NCBI RefSeq assembly: GCF_021347895.1
Contig: NC_067126.1
Span: forward strand, 35,800,982 to 35,864,981
DNA length: 64,000 nucleotides
DNA from: Acanthochromis polyacanthus
Taxonomy: Eukaryota > Chordata > Actinopteri > Pomacentridae
Reading direction: 5' to 3'
Made by a program: the position numbers and the translations under genes. Below, in pieces: positions 32,402-43,274 of this stretch. Position 1 is the stretch's first letter. Each line of letters begins with the position of its first letter. Below the pieces are notes generated by a model, which was given only the letters and a program-made list of their open reading frames with translations, made no database searches and had not been told where the DNA came from.

Positions 32402-34378
32402 CAAACAAGCAGGGAAAAGCTGCAGAACCAGTGAGGGTAAACGTCTGAGTCACCTACTTAATCCACGTTTCGTCTTTATCTGCAGCATTACGTGATCTGA
32501 GTCAGACTTAATCGGATTTAAAGTTACTATCACTGATATATTTTCCTTTATGACGCCCATTAGCTGAACTGTTCCGTTCCCTGAAGTCCAAACGGGACTC
32601 CTATCAGGACAATAATAACAGTAAAATTATTGATCATCAGCGTTTAAGCCGCTGTCCATCGGGTCACTGTTTTTCAATATTTGTCATAATTGCAGGTTCT
32701 AAATGAGGCCAGCTGTGCTGCTCTAAGTGGACAAATGGTTGCGGTGTCTGGCCCGACACTGCCATGCCTGCTATACCAGGATATGTGGGTCGCCAGCTAT
32801 TTTAATCCACAATGTTGCCAGGAATACCTGAGGGAATAGACAAGTGCTGCAGAGTGTGTGCATGTGGACAAATGTGTTCCCGATCCATACGTACATGTGC
32901 TGGGAACGGGGAATCTGTAGACGTCTAATATCCGGCAGGGCTCCTAAAAACGCACAGAGACCGAAGGGATAAATCTCGTCTTTTTGCTCCCTTTTTCGAT
33001 TCCTTTGTGCATTCCGTCTTTTAATAGCTGGATAAAGTGTCGGAGACAGGCTTTAAAACGCCGCCGTGTATCTGATCAAACAGTGCAGGTGTCGTGAGGA
33101 ACGTTCTGTGTCTGTCTGCTGTTTTTATGGCTAGATGACAGCACAAAGCAAAAGCAGAGATTAAAAATAAATATGATGCCTGCTAACCGAGTCCCCGAGC
33201 TGCTGCATTGAGACTCGATGTTTTATAGCTTGTAGGTGCATGAAAATAAAAATTTATTAACAATCCTCCATGAAAGATTTTATTATGTGAGCGGATGCAC
33301 TGACAGAACAGTTTTAGGGACTGAGGTATCATTTATTTCTCTGATCATTTATTCCCCCCCTTAACTAAAATCACTTTTCAATTCATCAATTAATCCATTT
33401 ACAGAGAATTACTCAAGAACTATCATGATAGTCTAGCAAATTTAATCTTTGTTTATACATTTTGTGTGCTCCATTGAGAGCATTCTCACTTTTTTGCATT
33501 AATGCTGTGCACACAGGACAATAAAACAAAATTTATGGTTAAAAATAAGCATTATTCCATCAATACATCCAACAAAAAAGAGGGTAACTATGAAAGCACA
33601 TGAGCTATGATTGAAATCTATACATCTGAGCTGTGTGAAAATCGTGTTTAGGATGCACATTTAACTGAGATGTTTCTATAGCAAGGAGAGATGTAATCAG
33701 TTCAGGACTCAAACCGTTAAAATCAACCAGATCGGATAAATTCCAGAGATCCAGTGAGGCAGTGGATTTGTCTGACGTGCAGCAGAGATGTGAGATGAAC
33801 ATTCTGTACCTACAAGGGCTTCATGTGCATAAATATTAAAGAGTGCAAGTTTCCTTTCAGTGCCAGAGAGGACCGAGCTGCTCTCCTGTCCTGGGATGAG
33901 TAGTGGAGTTATCTGCAGAGGGAGGCAGACTATAAATACAATCATCACAGTCCAGGACAGGCAAGACACACCGTTAAAAAAAAAAAAGAAAGAAAAGTGT
34001 ATTTGAGCTGTAGTCGAGTGCTGCTTCCAAGGAATCTCATTGGTCTTTCTGATTTGGTGGTGATGGCCTTTTGCTGTTGAGGCTTCTGTCTTATTCCCTT
34101 TAAAATGGTGTTACAGTTTTGACAAAAGTGCAAAAATGAAGTTTACATCTGACTTCAAAATGTCCGCATCTGCTCAGTTTTTCTTCTGTGGCTTTTCTTC
34201 GAGTTCGATTCCAGAGTAAAGGAAAGGAAAGAACAGTTAGTGTTCAGACAAAATCATGTTTTGTCTTCAAGGAAAGCAAACCTTTAATTTAGAAAAATTG
34301 GAAACTTCAAGTTTGCTTTCAAGTTACAGCATTGGATTTAGTACGTGGACGTGGAACCAGTGGCATTGATACGACTTG
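32402..34378. other. Gene-free tract
   Basis: No transposon family recognised before 34379. 32690-33250 is balanced and repeat-free, with AATTGCAGGTTCTAAATGAG and CAGCTATTTTAATCCACAAT, and could be regulatory. Short frames near 33605-34133 are unremarkable. Confidence 0.4.
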
Positions 34379-34923
34379 TTAAAACCCTTTAAACTTCAGT
34401 GTACCGCCGGCGGTACACCTACTAATTTGCATAGGAATTTCAAGAATGTCCGACGGGTGCAAACGCGATTATACAAACACTATACACCGATGGAAAGCTT
34501 AGATTCTCATGAATCCGCCGGTATAAACCACTTTCAGATGTGATTACCACAGCGGGTGAGAAAAACACATTTGTCCGACAAAAACAAATATTCATCCATC
34601 CGTTCTCTATACACGGCTTCAAAGCACACAGCGCGACTCACATTTCCGGGTTTATTATTACACACACAAAAAAAGATTCCACAAAAAACGGCCATAATCC
34701 AACCTTTTACATCCAGATGACACAAGCCAGTAAACTATTTTGTCCAAAACATGTCCTGAAGTCGGTATAAAATCCCCGAATCGGTCGTTTTCAAGGAAAT
34801 GCACCTCCCGATGCGCGTCCAATATTCCCCGTATTTTTCATAATTTTTTTTATTTAAAAATAGAATATTAGCGATTTTTTTGTACTGAAAACGGCTGGAA
34901 TTGACTGAAGCTTAAAGGGTTAA
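34379..34923. mobile_element. TTAA-flanked element sharing sequence with the foldback
   Basis: TTAA occurs at 34379-34382 and 34920-34923. Ends are CCCTTTAAACTTCAGTG (two bases inside the left TTAA) and, reverse-complemented, CCCTTTAAGCTTCAGTCAAT. This suggests a piggyBac-type (or Kolobok) element of about 537 bp. A perfect palindrome GTACCGCCGGCGGTAC is at 34401-34416. 34424-34555 matches 8491-8625 of the foldback element (TTTGCATAGGAATTT, TCATGAATCCGCCGGTATAA, ACCACTTTCAGATGTGATTA). An RTE-tail-like CATCCATCCGTTCTCTATAC lies near 34595. Non-coding. Confidence 0.65.
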
Positions 34924-35111
34924 CTTAATCTGGGTAAACTTAATCCAATTTATTTAGGTTGATCCAACAATTCACTTTTTCAGTGAAATGTCAAATGTTT
35001 AGACCTGCTCAGTGATTGTCGAATGTGAGTGAGGTTAGATGTTGATTGTCATTGGATGCTGCTATCTGGAAAACAACGGCCAAATGGAGAACAAAACATG
35101 TGATTGAACTG
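34924..35111. other. Short unique spacer
   Basis: Nothing recognised between the two elements. Confidence 0.5.
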
Positions 35112-35674
35112 AGAAATCCTAGCCTAGCCGCGCTAGACCCAGCTCTGAAGACGCAAGGGTCTAGTTACCCTCAGTCAGCATCGAGGTTGGATGCTCCTAA
35201 GACTGGCCGGACGAATCACCATGAAGTGTAGAGTCAGAAGGCGGGCGTAACCAAGTGACGACAGAGGCGCGACGATTCTGACAGAAACAACCGGAAACAA
35301 CTAGCCTAGCCGCGCTAGACAACCCACGGCAACGAATTTAATTCTCTGCCAGGGTCGACAACAAAAATGACAACAGTTGTTGAGCTCCATTAGCACCGAC
35401 TCTGAATAATCTTTCTGTCAACATGTCTGTAATATACTTGAGCTTCACCCATTGACTGTATAAATAAGGCTTCACTGAACTCCCGTATCCTCTGATTTTC
35501 TGGCGCTCTAGGAACTACGTCAGCCTATTCGTTGCGCTGATCGGTTGTATACCTACACAATTGCTGCAGAGTGATTTGATAGACAACCTTTTAGCCCACC
35601 TCCCTCCCTGTCGAGAGTTCCTAGACCCTTACGTCTTCAGAGCTGGGTCTAGCGCGGCTAGGCTAGAGAAATCC
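35112..35674. mobile_element. hAT-like MITE CTAGCCTAG, copy 2 (complete)
   Basis: The 547-bp element (35120-35666) is flanked by a perfect 8-bp duplication, AGAAATCC (35112-35119 and 35667-35674). Inverted ends of about 45 bp are TAGCCTAGCCGCGCTAGACC then CAGCTCTGAAGAC on the left and CTTCAGAGCTGGGTCTAGCG then CGGCTAGGCTAG on the right. A third copy of the terminus, CTAGCCTAGCCGCGCTAGAC, sits inside at about 35301. Beyond the left end it is about 95 percent similar by eye to 3930-4428. Non-coding. Confidence 0.9.
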
Positions 35675-36603
35675 TGCATTTAAAACACCAGTGAAGTCAA
35701 AAAGTGTGACAGTTTGGTCGTAGCGGTCTACGTTTGGACTCTGGGACTGGATGGAAGACCATTCCTGGCTATGTCCTCGTATCCCAACAGGCCTTTTCAT
35801 GTTATAAGTATCTGTTGTTTAGCTCCAACATTCCATGAAGACACTCTTCTTGCTGTTCTTCAACAAAATAAGGAGTGATTGCTACTATGGCTTGCATTTG
35901 GTTGTGTATTTCATTGACAGATTGAACAGATCTTTCATGCTTGCAGGCTGAAGAATTCTATGAAGTATTTGTGTTTTAGAATTTGCAGGGGTTTATTTGG
36001 AATAGCATTCGTATTTTAAGTAGAGCAGCTATTTACAATTATTTTTATTGTTGACTGATCTGTCTATAATTTATTTTCTTTATTAGTTGGAAAGAAATTA
36101 TGCAAAATGTTGCCATAAATGCAAAAAGACGACCTGAAATGTCCACAATTTTCTGTCAGACGAGTAAAGAAACCTGAAACTAGAGAATTTAGATTTTTTT
36201 TTACTTGGCATCTAATTGATTAATCGTCGCGGTTTGAATTTGAAGCATTGTTTACTGTCAGAAATACGACCGTGTTATGTGTTCAAATCAGCTTTATTGA
36301 CCAAACTCGTAAACAAACCAGGAAGCTGCAGTTTGGTTTGTTGTAATTTGTTTATGTTGTCATTGCTTTGCATGTAAGGGCTGCTTGAGTTCAGTATGAG
36401 CCGGTTGGAAGACCTGCAGATCAGCTGATGTGGGATACTGCAGATCAAGGTGAGGAAGGTAATGTGTATAAAAGGCTGTCGTCTGCATAAATGTTTTAAT
36501 TATACACTGATGTGCAGTTGTTTTTAATGCATATCAGGGAAGAACGTGGTAGTGATGTGATATTCTTTTGCTTTAATGACGTAGTCAACACAATATTTTT
36601 TAA
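35675..36603. other. Gene-free tract
   Basis: AT-rich intron DNA; nothing recognised. Confidence 0.5.
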
Positions 36604-37284
36604 TTCTAGACCAGGGCTGTCAGACTCATTCTAGTCCAGGTTCCACATTCAGCCCAATTTGATCTCAAGTGGGCGGCACCAGTAAAATCACAGCATAAAA
36701 ACCTGTAAACTGCAAATTCAACTCCCAATTTTCCAAGATACACAAGTATCTATATAGTATTTTACTTGTCCATGAAATGATCAAATGACAACAGTCAGAC
36801 AAAAAAGGCAAAACTAAAAAAATCAGAAAAAAATAATTCCAAAAATCAGACACAAAATGACAAAAACGAGACGCAAAAATTACACAAATGACACTAAAGA
36901 GACAAAAATGACAAAAGCGAGAAACGAAAAACAACAAATAAAGCAAAACACAAAATGACGAAAACAAGACAACAAACACAAGTGAGACAAAAAAGGAAAC
37001 ACAATACGACAAAAACGAGAAAAAAACAACAAAAACATGAGACAAACGACAAAAGTCAGACATAAAACAACATAAACAAGACAAAATATTACAAAAACTA
37101 GACACAAAAGAACAATGAACAATCAGTATTTTACTTTATGATCAAAACAACTTGTCATGTTCTAGAAATTATTCTACATTTATAGTTTTACTAATTTAAC
37201 AATCTGCACTTAATGTCTTCACTGGAATTTTTACACTTAGAGGTCCGGTTTTGGTCCGCAGTCTAAAAGACTCGTGTTCTAGAT
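36604..37284 (+). mobile_element. hAT-like element CAGGGGTGTC, copy B
   Basis: The 665-bp element (36612-37276) has flanks TTCTAGAC and TTCTAGAT, an 8-bp duplication with one change. The left end is CAGGGCTGTCAGACTCATTC; the right end is GCAGTCTAAAAGACTCGTG. The A-rich ACAAAAACGAGAC-type minisatellite lies at 36785-37115. It is in the same orientation as copy A and shares CAGTAAAATCACAGCATAAA and TGATCAAAACAACTTGTCAT with it. Confidence 0.85.
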
Positions 37285-38037
37285 TGTTGCTCTGGTAAAA
37301 ATTTGAAGACCAAACCGTTAATCGGCGAAAATAATCATCAGATAAATGCGTTTGACTTTAGATCTTTCAGTTTGTTGCAGTGTGGATGCTGTTCCCAGTC
37401 AGTTTAATCGCATGCGACCGTGGTAGAGCGGAATAGAGATGATGACTGGGAGCCCTAAAGCAGAGACAAAGACGCATTTTCAGATTTATGCACATTAGTG
37501 TGGACACGGCCTCAGTTTCCAGCTGGGTGAAAAGCAAACTTCACTTTGATGCCAATTGTAGACACGATGTGTGTGTGTGTGTGTGAGGGGAGACATCTGA
37601 ATTATTTAAGGATGAACTGCAGGACACAGAAAAAAAGCGGAGAAAAAAAAAAAACAGAGAGTGTTTCTCTTTTAGCCCCGAGACTTTGCGATGCAGAACG
37701 AACGGTTTGGTTCGTGAGTCATGCGTCCACCCGCTTTGCTTTCCAGCAAGGCCAATGAGATCAGTGACTTCCTCAAAACACAAAGACCTCTGGAAGTAAA
37801 AAAGAGAGAGAGAGAGGGAGAGAGTCTGGTGTAAAAAAACAAAAAAAATGTGTGATGACAGCAGCAGCCTCCCTGGAGTCATGCGGGCGAACACAACGTC
37901 GTGCATGAAGCTCTCTGGTGGCCGCAGTAAACGCCTGTCACAGCTACACAAATACTTTTTATCCTCACAAGCAGCTGATGTACCGTCATGTAACTGAGAT
38001 AATGAAGTGACTGCATCATTATTAGCCACTTCTGGAT
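37285..38037. other. Gene-free tract
   Basis: Contains a small GT run (37568-37585) and an AGAG run (37803-37822). The minus-strand frame of 162 codons at 37541-38029 has low-complexity stretches and no family motif, and is treated as chance. Confidence 0.45.
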
Positions 38038-38265
38038 GGGTCAGGGCATAATTGTGGGACTTTTTGTATCATAGTTGCTGTTTTCAGGCCTAAAATCAAT
38101 ATGGCCGCCTATACCCAAACACCACATGGCATTTTTACACATTGTTTAGCTCATTATAAGGTTTCCATAATAAATAATCATAGAACTCGTAAATAATTTA
38201 CCATAATGAGCATAAAATTCAAAAGTTTAATAAAAACGTGTGCAGGATATATCCCATGAACTTCA
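38038..38265. mobile_element. GGGTCA-end element, internally deleted copy
   Basis: The left end GGGTCAGGGCATAATTGTGG, then TTTTCAGGCCTAAAATCAAT, ATGGCCGCCTATACCCAAAC and TTTCCATAATAAATAATCAT, ends at ATATCCCATGAACTTCA. It joins the two halves of the 2442-3100 element with the middle deleted. The right inverted end is missing. Confidence 0.65.
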
Positions 38266-39052
38266 CTGGCAATGAAAAATCAAAGTTTAGCAGCATTTTG
38301 GATGCAAATTAAAGGATTTGTTCACAGAATGAGTGAGTGCATTCGAAGAGCAAAATCTGGAATCATGATGGGATGGATGACGTGTATGGCACCCGGCAGT
38401 AAGGAATATTTTAACAAGTTCAGCTGTTAATATGTGGATGCTTATTGATAAAGCGTTGGATAATGGAAGTAAATATCTCACAGTTTTAAAGCATCTAACT
38501 CAGCTCTGCATCCCAGAATCCTTGGCAGTCCTGCTGTCAGACACATCTCCCCACCTTCACCGGGAATTCCCTGAACCTCGCTGCAGATTTGCGGTGGCAC
38601 AAAGCAGTTGTGTGTTCAGATGAGCGGTGGATGTGAAAAGCGGCTGACAGCGACAGTCATGGCAGCGTCTGTCTCCTCTTTATTCTTGATCTCAAAAACG
38701 ATCCGATCCGTGACTCAAACTTGTCAGACGAGACGAACCGCGAGTTTTCTGATCTGGTGCACCTCTAATGAGAACGAGAGAATGAGATCCTCACATTCTT
38801 TGGAGAGCGAATCTTATAGTTTGGTCTTTTATTTGCTCTCGTTCTAAACAAACGTGTGCAGCCATATGGAGCAGCAGAAAGCAGCTTTTAATGTGTTTTT
38901 CTTTAGTGAACTAATACAGTCCCATCAAGGAGATCTTCTGCAAAGAACACCTCGGCAAGACTATAGCAGACAAAACGATACAAAATGAAACAGTGAAATT
39001 ACAAAAACACAAACTATGATACTGGAAAGCACCAAAACAATTCTCTAGAATC
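38266..39052. other. Gene-free tract
   Basis: No exon recognised; short frames near 38432-38847 lack motifs. Confidence 0.45.
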
Positions 39053-40347
39053 ATTTTGCATAGGGGTGACCAACATGCGGCCCGCGGGCCAAAAGCGGTC
39101 CTCCAGAGAGTCCAATCCGGACCTCCAAGTGTTAAAATTACAGAGAAGACATCAAATACAGATTTTAAATTAGTAAAACTATAAATTTACAATAATTTCT
39201 AGACCGTGACAACTTGTTTTGACCACAAAGTAAAATACTAGATTGTTCATTGTTCTTTTGTGTCTCATTTTTGTAATATTTTGTGTCGTTTTTTTGTTTT
39301 TTGTCTTTTTTTGTCTGTTGCTTGTCTCGTGTTTTTGCCATTTTGTTTCTCGCTTTTGTCATTTTGTGTCTCATTTTTGTAATATTTTGTGTAGTTTTTT
39401 TGTTTTTTGTCTTTTTTTGTCTGTTGCTTGTCTCGTGTTTTTGCCATTTTGTTTCTCGCTTTTGTCATTTTGTGTCTCATTTTTGTAGTATTTTGTGTAG
39501 TTTTTTTGTTTTTTGTCTTTTTTTTGTCTGTTGCTTGTCTCGTGTTTTTGCCATTTTGTTTCTCGCTTTTGTCATTTTGTGTCTCATTTTTGTAATATTT
39601 AGTTTAGTTTTTTGTTTTTTGTCTTTTTTTGTCTGTTGCTTGTCTCGTGTTTTTGCCATTTTGTTTCTCGCTTTTGTCATTTTGTGTCTCATTTTTGTAA
39701 TATTTTGTTTAGTTTTTTGTTTTTTGTCTTTTTTGTCTGTTGCTTGTCTCGTGTTTTTGCCATTTTGTTTCTCGCTTTTGTCATTTTGTGTCTCATTTTT
39801 GTAATATTTTGTTTAGTTTTTTTGTTTTTTGTCTTTTTGTCTGTTGCTTGTCTCGTGTTTTTGCCATTTTGTTTCTCGCTTTTGTCATTTTGTGTCTCAT
39901 TTTTGTAATATTTTGTTTAGTTTTTTTGTTTTTTGTCTTTTTTTTTTGTCTGTTGCTTGTCTCGTGTTTTTGCCATTTTGTTTCTCGCTTTTGTCATTTT
40001 GTGTCTCATTTTTGTAATATTTTGCCTGTACTTGTTGTTTTTTCTCTGACTTTTGTTGTTTGGATTATGAAGTAAAATCCTATATGGTTCAGTTCCATAT
40101 AGCTGTGACTAATATTATTATTATTATCTGTTTGTTTAAAAAGGGACCATGTACAATATTATTTTTTGTGTTCCTTTGTAGACACCAAATATTTTCAGAA
40201 TGTACATTTTTGGACTAAAGCAAAGCAAATATTAGGAGTTGTGGTTATTTGTAGGTTATTATGTTGTGATTTTACCGGTCACTTGAGGTCAAAGTGAGCA
40301 GAATGTGGAACCTGAACCGAGCTGAGTTTGACACCGGTGATATAGCA
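39053..40347 (-). mobile_element. hAT-like element CAGGGGTGTC, copy C with expanded array
   Basis: The 1279-bp element (39061-40339) lies in the opposite orientation to copies A and B. The left end is TAGGGGTGACCAACATGCGG then CCCGCGGGCC; the right end is GAGCTGAGTTTGACACCGGT G. Flanks ATTTTGCA and ATATAGCA agree at six of eight positions. It is longer than its relatives because the internal minisatellite has expanded into a regular array (39261-40025). Non-coding. Confidence 0.85.
39261..40025 (+). repeat. Seven-unit 106-bp tandem array
   Basis: TGTCTCATTTTTGTAATATT begins each unit at 39261, 39367, 39473, 39580, 39685, 39789, 39893 and (partial) 40002, giving spacings of 104-109 bp. Units are nearly identical, with length differences only in T-runs near TTTTTTGTCTTTTT. 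The plus strand is almost free of A. The long frames across the array (up to 173 codons of Phe/Val/Cys) are artefacts. Confidence 0.95.
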
Positions 40348-40419
40348 TGTTAAAAGTTTTCAGTTTTCTGATTATTCCAAGAAGAGGAGCAGAAAATGAA
40401 AGTGTAGCATCTGTCTTTG

Positions 40420-40870
40420 TATGGTAGATGTTTGCTCGGCCGCTGTTTGCCTAATTTCTGCGTTCCGGGACGAGATCCTGATGAAATGTGTTCAGGACGT
40501 CTGAGCTTTGTGAAGTCATAACAGCTGACATGTCATAAATTATTCAGCGCCATAAAAACGGGCTGTTTTTGGAGCTTGTGATACGTTTAGATTATTAAGT
40601 CGGTAATTCTCCGCTGCTTCGACAAAGCCGATCCCCCAAATAACGCAATGAAATTCAAACACACACTGAGGTTTTTTGAAATGATTTGACATCGCAGGCT
40701 GTTAATAATTACATGTTCCGGTGCCGACCGTGATGACTCAATTACTAATCCTGATAATCTAATGACTCTCTGTGATGTATTTACATTAGTCTACTGCAGA
40801 CAATGGAGGAGACATAAAGGAAGGGATCAGCTGCTGTTGCGTCTTAATGGATTGACCCTTTCAGTGCACG
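40420..40870 (+). promoter_or_regulatory. Candidate intronic regulatory block 2
   Basis: Repeat-free and balanced, with clustered motif cores: AGCGCCATAAAAACGGGC, GGCTGTTAATAATTACATGT, an AP-1 site TGACTCA at 40734-40740, and an OTX/PITX-type TAATCC at 40746-40751 followed by GATAATCTAATGACTC. This is the densest group of homeodomain-type cores I saw in the intron. Inference only; conservation not tested. Confidence 0.3.
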
Positions 40871-43274
40871 AGGGTGTGTGCGTCTGACGGGTGGAGGAGG
40901 GATGATGTGGGGGATGAGGTCATTGTGTAGTGTGAGCATGCGTGACTCTTTGTGTGAAATAAAGGCTGCCTGGAGTGTGTGTGCGTGTGTGAGATGACTT
41001 CATTCGTTATGCATTTATTTATGATCGCGGTCGTACCTCCAGCCGCGTGTTTGTGTGTCTCTTGTTTACCGTCTTAAAAGGAAAAGAGAATTTAATTTTC
41101 TGCTCGAATGCAGCGGTTTTGGACGGTGAAGTCAGCGAATCGAAAAGCTCTCGACTGTCTCCAACAAGTATCTGCATCTTTGTTTGGTTTTTGAGTTTAT
41201 TTAATGATGGAAAAAACACAACTCAGATTATCGCAGGACAATCCAGAACATTTATTACGGTCTGTTATTAGTGATTATCTGCAAACAAAAGAAAAAACAA
41301 TACAGATTTTAGTCAAGATTGGACGATACAGAAGAAGATTATACAGCGATGGTGGAATGAATCATTTTTAAAAGACAAATTCTGAGCGCATGTGACACTT
41401 TCATTAATTTTCTAAAAAGGGGCACAGAATGAGACCCATGGGTGATATTTATGTGGCTTTATACCCACTTATTATTGGCATGAACCCTGTTGAACTGCTA
41501 CTAAGATGATTAACTGGACTCGTAAAAGTGTTTCTTTTTTTATTAATCATATTTAGAATAAAGAGCTGAAATGGGTGCTTCACTTGGTCCTCGTCTTGGT
41601 CAAGTCAAACTTATCACACTTTATTTTTTATTCATTTGGACGGGACAGTGCATATTAATGAACAGACGATCTCATAATAGTTTACACCAGGTTGCAGTAA
41701 ATACGTTGTCCCACACATAAAAAGAAAACATACAGATGCATAAAAACAATCTAATAAAACAAAGACAACGACAATTAACATGGACTGGGTTAACACAGGT
41801 TAATACGGGGGAATGATATTTTCCAGCATATTGTGAAAGCTAAACAAAGTGGCTGTTAGGAGCACATAAGTAGGTCACTTCTGATCTTTAGGTGTGATTT
41901 TATATCTCATGTCTGTTTCAAAAATACACTTCAGAAGGGAAACAAGAGTTCTTTAAGTTCCTTGTGCCTGAATGTAGACCTGTCAAATGCAGACTCAGTG
42001 AAACGTGTTTGTTTCAGCCTTCAAAAGGACTTTTTAGCTGATCGGCTTTTGAAAACGAGCGTTTTGCGTGTTATTTTGGTAGAACAGCTGTCAGTGTACA
42101 TCTGTGCATTATTAACAAAAGCAGCGCGACAGAAAGAACTCGTACTGTAATCTTTCATTTTTGGCCAATGGTTTGCAACAACCTCACTTCAAAGTTGGCT
42201 TTTTATCAGCGTGCAGCTACAGTAAAGTCTGTTTTCCTGTGTTGTCGAGCCTCCAGCCAGCAGCATGTGTCTGCCAGGTGAGGTTGTGTAATGAAGCTTT
42301 GGTCTGACTCAGGACACAGATGTGCTCACAGATGTGCTTTACTGTGTGGAAATGACAAAATGATAGTTTTGGATTAGAATTTTAGAAGGTGAAAGAGGAA
42401 TAAAAAGTGTTTTGGCTTCTAGGTTTCGTTCTTGGAGTGTTTCCGTCTTGTTTCACTTCAAACTGCTCTGAAATCAGCAGAGTGGTTTATGATGGGATAG
42501 AACACTGCGGTGAAAATTCATTCAGTCAGATTTCCAGCTCAGCGGTAATCCAAGACTTTTCCACTCTGTTCAAGTGTTGATTTAAAGCGTCTCTCTCTGC
42601 TTCTCTTTGATCTGTAAACAGTTCACCAAACAGCATCATGGGCAGGTCAACAGTGTTGTTGACTCTGATACACATCAGCAGATCCTCAGCACACTCGCCG
42701 CTCGCTCTGCTTTTTTAAAATGCGGGGAAACCTTCAGCAAGCCTTCGCAGGAAAAAATAGTTTGGGGATCTTCTGTAAGGCTCAGAGGAGAGAGGTTTTG
42801 CTGGTTCTTTGGCTGAAATTAAGGTTCTATATGGAGCTATGGAGACCATAAACAACACACTCAAGTAGAAATGAAGAACAGAAGATCTGTTTAGAATCAG
42901 CTGAGCACGGAACAGGACAAGCTGTTTTTCTTTTATTTACTTTATTAAATTCTCCTGCACATGCTCCCTGTTATGCTGAGACACAAACAATCAAAAACAG
43001 TCAAACACTGGCAGTTAGGTAGTGGTACCACAGGACAATGATCCTTCATCCAGTCTGTTTGGAAATACAACCTTTATTCACATATAGATGGATTTCTGTT
43101 TAGTTTTCTCATGGATTTATTCATATTGCAAACAGTCTGCAATAGCCATTATGCAATAGTTGTAATCTTAATTTTCAGACGCAGAGAGAGTCTTCTTCCT
43201 GAAGCTGCAGTTTGACTTCATTTAAAGCTACAGACACTGAAACTGCCTGTTTACTTTATGAATAAAAATAATGG
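40871..43274. other. Gene-free tract, possible old LINE tail
   Basis: No exon. 41610-41830 (TTTATTCATTTGGACGGGAC, AGTGCATATTAATGAACAGA) resembles a common fish repeat, probably a LINE 3' region, at low confidence. The rest is unrecognised. A frame at 42607-42816 has no motif. Confidence 0.35.

Noticed and set aside
34196..34216. tRNA-type B box (GAGTTCGATTCCAG) hinting at a tRNA or SINE
   Set aside because: No A box at the right distance upstream and no cloverleaf could be drawn.
37541..38029. 162-codon minus-strand frame
   Set aside because: It includes translated AGAG, GT and A-run segments and no domain motif. Nothing supports splicing or a known family.
39283..39804. 173-codon open frame, longest in the window
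   Set aside because: It is a translation of the 106-bp T-rich tandem array. The same occurs in other frames and on the other strand, and residues are almost only F, V, C, L, S.
39261..40025. CRISPR-like regular array
   Set aside because: Repeat and spacer parts are identical in all units, so there are no unique spacers. The genome is eukaryotic and the array lies inside a hAT-like element.
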